The position numbers were made by a program, and so were the translations under genes. A stretch of DNA of 37,248 nucleotides from JBLHGU01 sp047615875 (lineage in GTDB: Bacteria; Pseudomonadota; Gammaproteobacteria; Arenicellales; CAJQKF01): contig JBLHGU010000035.1 in the NCBI GenBank assembly GCA_047615875.1, positions 1 through 37,248 on the forward strand, in the 5' to 3' direction. The notes under the pieces are model-generated. The model did no database searches. It saw nothing but the letters and a program-made list of their open reading frames with translations, and had not been told where the DNA came from. Shown in pieces: positions 26,168 through 33,996 of the stretch. Numbering within the stretch: the first letter of the stretch is position 1; each line of letters begins with the position of its first letter.

Positions 26168-26849
26168 AAGCCTGAACCATTAGGGTAAGTTGGTTTAACT
26201 GGGTTACGCGAAAGTCTGAGAATTCAGCCCACAGATTGGTGTCCGGTTGATCGAAGTGGATCGTGCTTATTTTTGCAGCTCTGCCAGCTTCAAGATCAAA
26301 TCGAAAGTCTCCTACAATAACTGCATCTTTTGCAGGAACCTGCCATTGTTCCAGTAGTCTGAATATCCCATCCGGCTGAGGTTTGGGAGCACAATGTTCC
26401 CGACCGACGAGATCTTCCTTGTTAAAAAAATGTAGTAGCCCGCAAGCTCCCAGGGTAACTTCCACCAGTTTTTCACTATTCCTGGTTAGGATGCCGATAT
26501 TTCGATTGCTCGATTTCAGTTGGGTTAGTAATTCGGCGGCGCCAGGTTGAGGCGTGGCTTGCTGGGCCAGCTTCAATTCCATGTCGAACAATTTCTCGTC
26601 CATAACTTTGGCCTCATCTTCTGGTAATTCTGCTATGACTTCCAGAATCATTGCGCCAGGCGCTAATCCCAGTTCCAATCGCATGACCTCAAAATCGTGC
26701 ACTGCGTGAGTCAAGGTGCCATCCATGTCGAAGATCCAGTTCTGGCAAGTTGCTGGATCAAAGCTTGTGGGCGTTCCATTATGATCTGGAGATTTGTTGG
26801 GATAGGGTTTCGTGGACAAGTTATATATACTCGACAATAAAACCAGCAA
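26154..26849 (-). CDS. HAD-superfamily phosphatase (phosphoglycolate-phosphatase-like)
   Basis: The HAD hydrolase has motif I DMDGT (nucleophile Asp41 if the 26849 TTG is used), motif II in Gly-Ile-Leu-Thr-Arg-Asn-Ser, the Lys of motif III in Cys-Ala-Pro-Lys-Pro-Gln-Pro-Asp-Gly, and motif IV Val-Gly-Asp-Phe-Arg-Phe-Asp. A helical cap follows motif I. It cleaves a small phosphate ester; the substrate is unknown. No ATG lies before motif I. TTG codons at 26849, 26837 and 26819 are possible starts. The one at 26849 leaves only 22 bases to the divergent slyD, so 26819 is also likely. Confidence 0.78.
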   Translation of the reverse strand: MLVLLSSIYNLSTKPYPNKSPDHNGTPTSFDPATCQNWIFDMDGTLTHAVHDFEVMRLELGLAPGAMILEVIAELPEDEAKVMDEKLFDMELKLAQQATPQPGAAELLTQLKSSNRNIGILTRNSEKLVEVTLGACGLLHFFNKEDLVGREHCAPKPQPDGIFRLLEQWQVPAKDAVIVGDFRFDLEAGRAAKISTIHFDQPDTNLWAEFSDFRVTQLNQLTLMVQAYDEN

Positions 26850-26871
26850 TTATTAACTAACCGGACGATAA

Positions 26872-27354
26872 ATGAAAATTGAAAAAAACTCTGTGGTCGA
26901 GTTCGACTACCGACTATCTGATGATGACGGCAATGTGGTCGAAGATACTGCAGATTCTGAGCCCATGGCATACCTGCACGGCCACGGCGGTATCATCCCA
27001 GGGCTTGAGAAACACATGGAAGGGCACGAAGTGGGTGATGCTTTTAAGGTAAGAATTACGCCGGAAGAAGGCTACGGTTATCGTGACGAGGGAAGAGTGC
27101 AGCGTATACCCATGAAGCACTTAATTACCAAGGGGAAGTTGAAACCGGGTCAGGTAGCTGGAGTGAATACCCCTGATGGACCACGCCAGATTGTAGTGCT
27201 AAAGGTCGGTCGATTTGTTGTCGACGCTGACCTGAATCATCCATTTGCCGGCCTCACACTGAATTTTGATATCAATGTGGTTAATGTGCGAGAGTCCACT
27301 GCGGAAGAAGTGAGTCATGGGCATGCCCATGGACCTGGTGGACACGACCACTAG
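26872..27354 (+). CDS. slyD: FKBP-type peptidyl-prolyl isomerase SlyD
   Basis: The 160-residue SlyD has the split FKBP domain (start Val-Glu-Phe-Asp-Tyr and later Thr-Leu-Asn-Phe-Asp-Ile-Asn-Val), the inserted chaperone flap at about residues 70-120, and Gly-x-x-x-Pro-Gly-Leu-Glu near 40-46. The tail is rich in His (Ser-His-Gly-His-Ala-His-Gly), as in nickel-binding SlyD. It is a cytoplasmic prolyl isomerase, chaperone and nickel store. It shares four bases (CTAG) at its stop with the stop of the opposing decarboxylase gene. Confidence 0.92.
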   Translation: MKIEKNSVVEFDYRLSDDDGNVVEDTADSEPMAYLHGHGGIIPGLEKHMEGHEVGDAFKVRITPEEGYGYRDEGRVQRIPMKHLITKGKLKPGQVAGVNTPDGPRQIVVLKVGRFVVDADLNHPFAGLTLNFDINVVNVRESTAEEVSHGHAHGPGGHDH

Positions 27355-28745
27355 GCTTGTGCTGCGTCCCTGGCTCTGAGGAATGCCTCAACGGTTTTAT
27401 CTATATCCTCGGTAGTGGTTGCCCAGGAACAAATGCTGATGCGAATCACATCTCGGTTTTGCCACTTTGCTCCGCCCATCCAGCAAACACCGAAATTTTG
27501 CAAACTATCCAGTGTGCTGAGCGTTGCTGAGTCGGAATCGCAGGTCACCAGGACCTGATTAAAGACAACATCGTTTAGGATGTTAAATTTTTCAGCTGCG
27601 AGACGAACGGCAATATTCTGCGCATGTTGATGCAGTTGCAAGACCAGATCATCGACACCTTGCCTGCCAAGATACTTCAGGCAGGACCATAGCTCGATAG
27701 ACCGAGCTCGTCTTGACATGTCGGGTGTGTACATCATGCCATCGCGTTTTTCACCATAGACTATATAAGAACCCGAAGCCTGAAGCGCGCTAGTGAGAGC
27801 TTCTCGATCACTGCATAGAACAATGCCGGAATCATAAGGTGCATTGAGTGTTTTATGCGCGTCAACAGAAAATGAATTTGCCTCGGATATGCCTTTGGTC
27901 AAATGTTTTAATGTGTCGCAGCATTGTGCCCAAAGTCCAAAAGCGCCATCCACATGAACCCAGGCATTGCAGGCATTGGCTTTTTTAACCAGACTGTCAA
28001 AATCGTCGAAAGCGCCAGAGCTGACATTGCTCGCCTGCAGAATTAGGATGGTATTACTGTCCAGTTCCGGGACTTGATCAACAAGAATTCGACCCTGATC
28101 GTCTACTGCTACCCATTCAATATTGTCTGTACCAAAACCCAAAAGCGCTATGGCTTTTACAACAGTCGCGTGGCTTTGCTTGCCTGTCACAATGCGTAAC
28201 TTCGGAGCACCGACAAATCCCTGCTTGTTGATGTCCCAGCCATTACGCTCGTAAAGGCGAAATCTGGCAGCAGCCAGTCCACACAATATAGCCATGGAAG
28301 ACCCACCAACAAATCCTGCCACGCAATTGTCTGGCAATCCGAACAGACTTCGAAGCCACTGTTCACAGACAGATTCAAGTTTTGCCGCTACTGGCGACAT
28401 GACATTAAGCGCGGCATTCTGGTCCCAAAAATCTGCCAGCCAGCGGGCAGCCAGAGCAACTGGCAAAACACCACCGTTAACAAAGCCGAAATATCGCCCA
28501 GCAGTTTGGACAACTGTTGCAGGACCGCCAAAATTGTTCAGCTGTTGAATAACCTGGCTGGCATCACCTATTTCATTAGGCAAGGCTTCATCAAAGTTGT
28601 GCAGATTGTTTAGGGCATCAATACCTGGAACTACGTTTCTGCTCGAAGCGGTGTCTGAATATTGAAATGCGTATTCCTTTGCCTGATTGAAAATTTTTTT
28701 ATGTTCCAGTTCATGAAACATATTCTGCTGGAGTTTATTGGTCAT
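27351..28745 (-). CDS. PLP-dependent group II decarboxylase-like protein
   Basis: A 464-residue type-I-fold PLP enzyme of the aromatic-amino-acid/glutamate decarboxylase group. Landmarks are Gly-Phe-Val-Gly-Gly-Ser-Ser-Met-Ala (144-152), His192 stacking on the cofactor (Gln-Ser-His-Ala-Thr), Asp266 in His-Val-Asp-Gly-Ala-Phe, and the Schiff-base Lys298 in Val-Asp-Ala-His-Lys-Thr-Leu-Asn. It removes CO2 from an amino acid to give an amine; some relatives deaminate instead. It is the last gene of the leftward hutG-BKACE-decarboxylase set (29-base gap), so the amino acid is probably an intermediate of that pathway (inference). Confidence 0.85.
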   Translation of the reverse strand: MTNKLQQNMFHELEHKKIFNQAKEYAFQYSDTASSRNVVPGIDALNNLHNFDEALPNEIGDASQVIQQLNNFGGPATVVQTAGRYFGFVNGGVLPVALAARWLADFWDQNAALNVMSPVAAKLESVCEQWLRSLFGLPDNCVAGFVGGSSMAILCGLAAARFRLYERNGWDINKQGFVGAPKLRIVTGKQSHATVVKAIALLGFGTDNIEWVAVDDQGRILVDQVPELDSNTILILQASNVSSGAFDDFDSLVKKANACNAWVHVDGAFGLWAQCCDTLKHLTKGISEANSFSVDAHKTLNAPYDSGIVLCSDREALTSALQASGSYIVYGEKRDGMMYTPDMSRRARSIELWSCLKYLGRQGVDDLVLQLHQHAQNIAVRLAAEKFNILNDVVFNQVLVTCDSDSATLSTLDSLQNFGVCWMGGAKWQNRDVIRISICSWATTTEDIDKTVEAFLRARDAAQA

Positions 28746-28774
28746 GTTGTTTCTATAATATTAAGAATCTGCCG

Positions 28775-29590
28775 CTAGTTTCTTAACAGTTCTTTGGTAA
28801 TTTCAGGCGTTGCAACGATGTTGCCCGCTTGGCGAATGGCTAATGTAAGTTGCGCAATATTATCTGCATTATCTTTCGCAAGGGAACCGTCCTTTTTATA
28901 CAGATTATTTTCAAATCCTATTCTTGCATGCCCCCCGGCGTTAACTGCCGCCATGGCGCAATCGAATTCACTATGGCCGAAAGCACAGACAAACCAGGTG
29001 TGACGCTGGGTTGCTTCTATATCGAGAAAAGGATTCAAGTCTTCTGCAGTGGATTGAAAATTCTTGCTATAGCGACCGAGAACATACAGCAGACAGGGGT
29101 TTTCTTCCGGCATGATACCGCTGGAATGTAAGGTCCAGAATCGGCTGACTTCTTCGGCAGAGAAAAGTATGTGCTGTATATGTACTGAATTCTCAAATGC
29201 CCAGTGATAGAACTGTTTTGCCCTGGGCAACGACTCGTCATCTGGCGCCATTTCCTTAAGTGCCATGGTAATGTACTCTGGCACTACCTTTTGCACGCAA
29301 TCGATTTGTTGCTCCACAGAGTAAATTCCAACCGCTTCAGTGGTCATCTGAAGTAACATACCAGGCGCTTCAGTGCGAACCGCATCGAATAGCTGGCTAT
29401 ATAGGCCAGCATCAAGTACGTGTCGGAGTTGATCGTCTCGCACATGGGCATGCAGCATAGAAGCACCATTTTCCATGCAAGAACGGGCAGCTCTAGCGGT
29501 TTCAGCAATGGTTGCCGGAAGAGCCGGATGATCCTCATAGGTTTTGCGGGCGCCATTAGGGGCTGCCATGACTATAACTGGTCTGGACAT
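28775..29590 (-). CDS. Beta-keto acid cleavage enzyme (BKACE)
   Basis: The 271-residue TIM-barrel protein of the BKACE (former DUF849) family shows the zinc ligands His47 and His49 in Leu-His-Ala-His-Val-Arg-Asp, and Glu227 in Arg-Ile-Gly-Phe-Glu-Asn. Family members, founded on 3-keto-5-aminohexanoate cleavage enzyme, take a beta-keto acid plus acetyl-CoA to acetoacetate plus a new CoA ester; substrates include dehydrocarnitine. Here the protein lies between an N-formylglutamate-amidohydrolase-like gene (31-base gap) and a PLP decarboxylase. The neighbourhood favours an amine-bearing keto acid, but the substrate is open. Confidence 0.86.
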   Translation of the reverse strand: MSRPVIVMAAPNGARKTYEDHPALPATIAETARAARSCMENGASMLHAHVRDDQLRHVLDAGLYSQLFDAVRTEAPGMLLQMTTEAVGIYSVEQQIDCVQKVVPEYITMALKEMAPDDESLPRAKQFYHWAFENSVHIQHILFSAEEVSRFWTLHSSGIMPEENPCLLYVLGRYSKNFQSTAEDLNPFLDIEATQRHTWFVCAFGHSEFDCAMAAVNAGGHARIGFENNLYKKDGSLAKDNADNIAQLTLAIRQAGNIVATPEITKELLRN

Positions 29591-29621
29591 AGTGTTCCGG
29601 GGTTTAGCTGTGTGTGGTGAT

Positions 29622-30419
29622 CTATAGTAGAGACTTCTGTCCAGGTCTCCAGTGCAGAATTATCTGCAGGAGCTCATGCAATAGTTGTTGCAATGGTGCT
29701 GCCAACGAAGCATTGAAGTGTTGTGGGTCATCCATATAAGCACTCTGTCCAAGTTCCATTTGTATGGTATGAATTTGGTTTTCAGGATCACCAAATTGGC
29801 GAGTAATGTAGCCTCCGACGAAGCGACCATTGCAGGCAGAAGAGAAGTTTGAAGCCTGCATCGTTTGCTCAAGCTTGTTTTGCAAATCTACAGCACAACT
29901 CGTGCCATTAGCGGTGCCCAGGTTAAGGTCTGGCAATTGGCCATCAAATAATCTCGGAACATTGCTGTTTATAGAGTGGCAATCGTAAAGTACAGCAAAA
30001 CCATGCAAAGCTTTGACTCGTTCTATCTGAGCCTGAATTGTGTCGTGATAGGGGGTCCAGTATTGTCGTAATCTGCGATTTTCCTCATCCTCATCCGGCT
30101 CTTCACCTTCGAAGTAAACCGGCGTGCCATCAAATAGCTGATCCGGACAAAGTCCGCTACCGGCCTGACCAGGGTAAAGTGGTTTGTCATCTGGTGGTCG
30201 ATTTAAGTCAATAACCAATCGATTGTAGTTGGACTGAATGATTGTGGCATCCAGATCGCTGGCAAAGTTGTACAGGGCAGGAATATGCCAATCTGTATCC
30301 GGGATCAAGCGGGCCGCCGGAGTTAATCTGGGGTGCATTGATGGCGGTAGATTCAGCCCGGAGTGGGGCATGCTGAGTATCAAGGGCGATTGCCCCACAG
30401 TAAGATTAAATATTTCCAT
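29622..30419 (-). CDS. hutG: N-formylglutamate amidohydrolase-like protein
   Basis: A 265-residue member of the N-formylglutamate deformylase family. Visible landmarks are Met-Pro-His-Ser-Gly (17-21), Asn-Arg-Leu-Val-Ile-Asp-Leu-Asn-Arg-Pro (66-75), Asp-Cys-His-Ser (146-149) and the Glu-Leu-Gly-Gln-Ser near 220, together the metal and substrate site. It releases formate from an N-formyl amino acid in the cytoplasm. No other histidine-utilisation gene (hutU/H/I) is present, so a role in the local pathway rather than histidine breakdown is likely (inference). It is the first gene of the leftward operon, facing tctC across 211 bases. Confidence 0.85.
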   Translation of the reverse strand: MEIFNLTVGQSPLILSMPHSGLNLPPSMHPRLTPAARLIPDTDWHIPALYNFASDLDATIIQSNYNRLVIDLNRPPDDKPLYPGQAGSGLCPDQLFDGTPVYFEGEEPDEDEENRRLRQYWTPYHDTIQAQIERVKALHGFAVLYDCHSINSNVPRLFDGQLPDLNLGTANGTSCAVDLQNKLEQTMQASNFSSACNGRFVGGYITRQFGDPENQIHTIQMELGQSAYMDDPQHFNASLAAPLQQLLHELLQIILHWRPGQKSLL

Positions 30420-30555
30420 CGGTACTATTATTAAACATTTTTGTTATGGCTAAGTTAAGATTTCAAGAGATAAGTCAATTATATAGACCTAATGCCAACT
30501 AAATACTGCGTGAAAAGTGAATTTGCTATGTCACATCTGGACACTTCATCTGCTC

Positions 30556-30565
30556 TGGTATACCA
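30556..30565. promoter_or_regulatory. TGGTATACCA palindrome in divergent control region
   Basis: A perfect 10-base palindrome of the kind bound by GntR-family regulators lies about 65 bases before the tctC start and 136 bases before the hutG start. The surrounding 211-base gap must hold the promoters of both operons; no other strong symmetric site was seen. The regulator is not encoded in the window. Confidence 0.35.
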
Positions 30566-30630
30566 TTTTGGCCTTCAATAACTGAAGTAAAACCCTAAAT
30601 TAGTTTTATCATAAAAAGAGGAGTAGGTAA

Positions 30631-31662
30631 GTGAGAATAAAACAATCTATTATTTCTGTCGCTACAGTTTTTGCTGCTGCGACGTTGACGAGCAATGTTG
30701 CTTACGCTGCAGCCTGTGCCACGGACGGTTTACCCGGCTCTATGGACAAGCCCGGTGGCTTTCCGGAACGCGCTTTAACTATGGTAGTACCATATGGTCC
30801 GGCTGGTGGTTCGGGTCAAGTGGCTCAGGCTATGGCAGAGGCTGTGTCAGCGGTAACATCTGTTTCCATTAATCGTGATCACAAGCCGGGTGGTTCAGGC
30901 ACAGTAGGCATGACAGCTTTCATGGCAACCCCAGCAGATGGCTACACGGTTCTAGAGCATATCGACGATGCCTCCAGCGCACATGCTCTGGATTCTGGTA
31001 GACCAAATCCTGCTTCGGATTTAGTTCCTCTGGTTACTTCACAAATTACTTTTTCACAAATCTATATTCGTACTAACGAAGATAGATTCCATGACTGGGA
31101 TTCATTTGTGAGCTGGGTTATCGCGCAGAATGGTAAAGCTACCATCGCCAACGTTTCAAAAGAAGGCTCTATGGAGCGGGTAATGATGAAGTTCATTACT
31201 GATTCTGTTGGTATGAAAATTCAGCAGATTTCTTTCGACAAGGGAGCACCACGTTACGGCGCACTAGCCGGTGGACAGGTTGATGCACTTTTTGAGCAGC
31301 CAGGTGACGTACGTAAGTTTCTTGATGCCGGTAAGTTCAAGCCAATTCTGACCATGCTTAAAGAGAGCCCAAGTGCCTTTGCTGATGTTCCTAGTTTGAC
31401 CGATGCCGGTATGGATTTCGATCCTTTATTCCGCTTTCGTGGCTTTTATGTTCACGCCGATGCGCCAGCAGATCGTATTGAATGGCTGCAATGGGCTTTT
31501 CAAAAAGCTTTCTGTGATGGAGGTTATCAGGCTTTCAATGAGAAAAAGTATATGACTCTTATTGAAAGTTACCGCGATACTGCAGGATCTAAAGCGTTGA
31601 TTACAGAAACCATCGCGCAATATCGTGAGGTGTATAAGAAAATGGGATTAGAAGTTAAATAA
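30631..31662 (+). CDS. tctC: Tripartite tricarboxylate transporter, binding protein
   Basis: The 343-residue TctC-type periplasmic binding protein has a GTG start behind a strong AGAGGAG site and a signal peptide cleaved near Ala-Tyr-Ala (about 26). The mature part opens with Pro-Glu-Arg-Ala-Leu-Thr-Met-Val-Val-Pro-Tyr-Gly-Pro-Ala-Gly-Gly and continues Lys-Pro-Gly-Gly-Ser-Gly-Thr-Val-Gly, both typical of the family. It captures a carboxylate for TctAB. The ligand is unknown; family ligands range from citrate to aromatic acids. A terminator-like hairpin follows before tctB. Confidence 0.85.
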   Translation: MRIKQSIISVATVFAAATLTSNVAYAAACATDGLPGSMDKPGGFPERALTMVVPYGPAGGSGQVAQAMAEAVSAVTSVSINRDHKPGGSGTVGMTAFMATPADGYTVLEHIDDASSAHALDSGRPNPASDLVPLVTSQITFSQIYIRTNEDRFHDWDSFVSWVIAQNGKATIANVSKEGSMERVMMKFITDSVGMKIQQISFDKGAPRYGALAGGQVDALFEQPGDVRKFLDAGKFKPILTMLKESPSAFADVPSLTDAGMDFDPLFRFRGFYVHADAPADRIEWLQWAFQKAFCDGGYQAFNEKKYMTLIESYRDTAGSKALITETIAQYREVYKKMGLEVK

Positions 31663-31677
31663 TTCCGACCCTACCAG

Positions 31678-31720
31678 ACGCCTCGGTAAGCACTTAGCTA
31701 CCGGGGCGTTTGTCATTTTT
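31678..31720 (+). terminator. Stem-loop with T-tract between tctC and tctB
   Basis: ACGCCTCGGTA pairs with TACCGGGGCGT (one G-U pair) around a 10-base loop, followed directly by TTGTCATTTTT. It is a good intrinsic-terminator shape placed inside an operon, as expected for partial read-through that gives more binding protein than membrane subunits. Confidence 0.7.
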
Positions 31721-31738
31721 ACCTAGAGACTCCGCACT

Positions 31739-32452
31739 ATGGGCAAGCTAAAAACCGGGCATATCGTTGAGACGGGCATTTGGCTCGGATTGGCATTGAT
31801 TTTATATATCTATTCCTTCGAATTCGAGAAAGACATAGAAATCTATAAATTTGGCGCTACTGCCTGGCCCAGGTCAATTATTCTGTTGATCGTTATTGCC
31901 GCCATAGGGCAGTTGTTTTATTACTGGAAGAAAGGCGAAGACACTGCAACTAATATGATTAGTGAGGCGAACGCTGATGGTGCCGAAGAAGGTGCTGAAG
32001 AGCATTCCAGTCTTGCCTGGTATATATCTACTTTTGGATTGCTGGCCATACCTTTTGCTTACATGCTGGTCCCAGACTGGATTATTGCAGCCAGTGAAGT
32101 TGATGCTAAAGGTGCCTCTGCCCAACTTACAAAAATAGTCGTTGCCGCTATTTTACTGTCGCTCTTTTTGTACAAGGTGAGAAGCAACCTTGTAGGTGGC
32201 ATGCTTTCGCTGCCAATATTTTTCGCCGCAATGCTTCAGGATATGGGGTTTTATGCCCTGGCGCCATTTTTCATCCTTGGGGTCATGTATCTCATGGGCG
32301 AAAGACGTTTAAAACCAATGTTGTGGGTAATGTTACTTATTTTTGGCATACTGCTAACTTTGTTTGTGAGTATTTTGTACGTGGGTTTACCGACCGGTAA
32401 TATTCATCCGTTTTATGATTTTGGCACCTGGGTCGTCACTGTTTTACAGTGA
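31739..32452 (+). CDS. tctB: Tripartite tricarboxylate transporter, small membrane subunit
   Basis: The 237-residue membrane protein has about five or six hydrophobic segments. It includes the family pattern Phe-Gly-Ala-x-Ala-Trp-Pro-Arg near 37-44 and a C-terminal Leu-Pro-Thr-Gly turn after a long helix. It is longer than many TctB proteins because of an acidic soluble loop (about 68-92) rich in Glu and Ala between helices 2 and 3. With TctA and TctC it forms a secondary, ion-driven carboxylate importer. It ends 17 bases before tctA. Confidence 0.8.
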   Translation: MGKLKTGHIVETGIWLGLALILYIYSFEFEKDIEIYKFGATAWPRSIILLIVIAAIGQLFYYWKKGEDTATNMISEANADGAEEGAEEHSSLAWYISTFGLLAIPFAYMLVPDWIIAASEVDAKGASAQLTKIVVAAILLSLFLYKVRSNLVGGMLSLPIFFAAMLQDMGFYALAPFFILGVMYLMGERRLKPMLWVMLLIFGILLTLFVSILYVGLPTGNIHPFYDFGTWVVTVLQ

Positions 32453-32469
32453 TCCAACGGAGAACTTAA

Positions 32470-33978
32470 GTGGAAGTATTCAATAATTTTTGGGGTGGCA
32501 CAGTCACCTTATTTAGCGACCCGATTGGAATCCTGATATTTTTTGGTGGTGTTGTCGGTGGTATGTTATTTGGCGCGATTCCCGGTGTTAGCATGCTGAC
32601 ACTGGCTGCCATATTGCTGCCTTTTACGGCCCATTTATCGCCGGAACACGGAATTATGTTGTTCTCTGTCATCTACTGCACTGGCGTGTATGGAGGTGCG
32701 ATAACGGCTATATTATTCAACATTCCTGGTGCGCCAGAGAATGCTCCCACGGCGTTTGACGGTTATCCCATGACCCAAAAAGGCCAGGCTGGAAAGGCAG
32801 TCGGTGCAGCGGTGATGTGCTCCGCACTGGGCGGAACAATTTCGTCCATAATTATGATGATTGCCACGGTGCCTATTGCTGACTGGGCTATTTCAGCATT
32901 CGGCCCACCTGAAATATTTGCACTGGTGTTCTTTGGTCTAGCAGTTGCTTCCTCAGTAGGAGCAAAAACCTTCTGGAAGGGTTGGTTGTCGATTCTAATA
33001 GGGCTGTTAATTGCTGTAGTCGGCCTAGACCCAGTTGGCGGCATTGAGCGCTATGACTTCAACATGCCCTATCTGCTGGCAGGTATTCACTTTATACCGA
33101 CCATTCTAGGTTTCTTTGCAGTATCGGAAATTTTTGTTCAGGCTGAAAAGAAAGCCATGGGTTCCTTTACGGCGCCTAAAATGAGCGTGGATTTTCCATC
33201 CCTGGCAGAACTTATTGCCCATAAGGTGGCAGTAATCAGATCCATAGTGATTGGTTTTTTCTGCGGCATATTGCCAGGCATCGGTGCTACGTTGGCGGCC
33301 TTCATGGGCTATAACGAGGCGGTACGATGGTCAAAAACACCAGAAGAATTTGGTAAGGGCAAGCTTGAAGGTGTTATATCGTCGGAAACCGCTAATAACG
33401 CTGCAACGGGTGCGGCGATGATTCCGCTTTTGGCTCTGGGACTACCAGGCGGTGCTCTGACTGCAATGATGGTTGGTGTGTTTCAAATGCATGACATGGA
33501 GCCGGGGCCACTGGTCTTCATTAACAGTGCTGATCTGGTGTGGGTGGTTTTTGCGGCGATGTTCTTTGCTAATTTGTCGATTCTTTTCGTTGGTTACCTT
33601 GAAACCAAAACCATTATTAATTTGTTAAGAATTCCATTCCAGTTTCTGGCCCCAATGATTTTGTTGCTTGCAACTGTCGGAGCTTATGCTGTTCGTGGTC
33701 TAACAATTGACATCATTGTCATGTTTATAGCGGGTGTGATCGGTTTTTTCCTACGGCGTTCGGGGTACTCGGTCGCTGGTATTGTCCTGGGGTTAATTCT
33801 TGGAAAAATCGGTGAACAAACCTTTGCTCAGGCCATGCAGATGCTACATTTTGAATGGTCTGGTTACTTCGACCGACCCATCGCTTTTGGACTCCTGATC
33901 GCTGGTATGCTGACTTTGATTGGCAGCTTCTATGGTGCCTTTTTCAAGAAACCTAAAGTTTCAGCTAAAGCCAGTTAA
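32470..33978 (+). CDS. tctA: Tripartite tricarboxylate transporter, large membrane subunit
   Basis: The 502-residue TctA has about 11-12 helices. The two family signatures are clear: Gly-Ala-Ile-Pro-Gly-Val-Ser in the N half and Gly-Ile-Leu-Pro-Gly-Ile-Gly-Ala-Thr-Leu-Ala in the middle, with Tyr-Gly-Gly-Ala-Ile-Thr-Ala-Ile-Leu and Asn-Ala-Ala-Thr-Gly-Ala as further landmarks. The GTG start has GGAGA six bases before it. It moves the solute held by TctC across the inner membrane using ion flux. The aconitase X large-subunit gene starts 18 bases later, so transporter and dehydratase are one operon. Confidence 0.93.
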   Translation: MEVFNNFWGGTVTLFSDPIGILIFFGGVVGGMLFGAIPGVSMLTLAAILLPFTAHLSPEHGIMLFSVIYCTGVYGGAITAILFNIPGAPENAPTAFDGYPMTQKGQAGKAVGAAVMCSALGGTISSIIMMIATVPIADWAISAFGPPEIFALVFFGLAVASSVGAKTFWKGWLSILIGLLIAVVGLDPVGGIERYDFNMPYLLAGIHFIPTILGFFAVSEIFVQAEKKAMGSFTAPKMSVDFPSLAELIAHKVAVIRSIVIGFFCGILPGIGATLAAFMGYNEAVRWSKTPEEFGKGKLEGVISSETANNAATGAAMIPLLALGLPGGALTAMMVGVFQMHDMEPGPLVFINSADLVWVVFAAMFFANLSILFVGYLETKTIINLLRIPFQFLAPMILLLATVGAYAVRGLTIDIIVMFIAGVIGFFLRRSGYSVAGIVLGLILGKIGEQTFAQAMQMLHFEWSGYFDRPIAFGLLIAGMLTLIGSFYGAFFKKPKVSAKAS

Positions 33979-33996
33979 CACAATCTGGTTTATATC

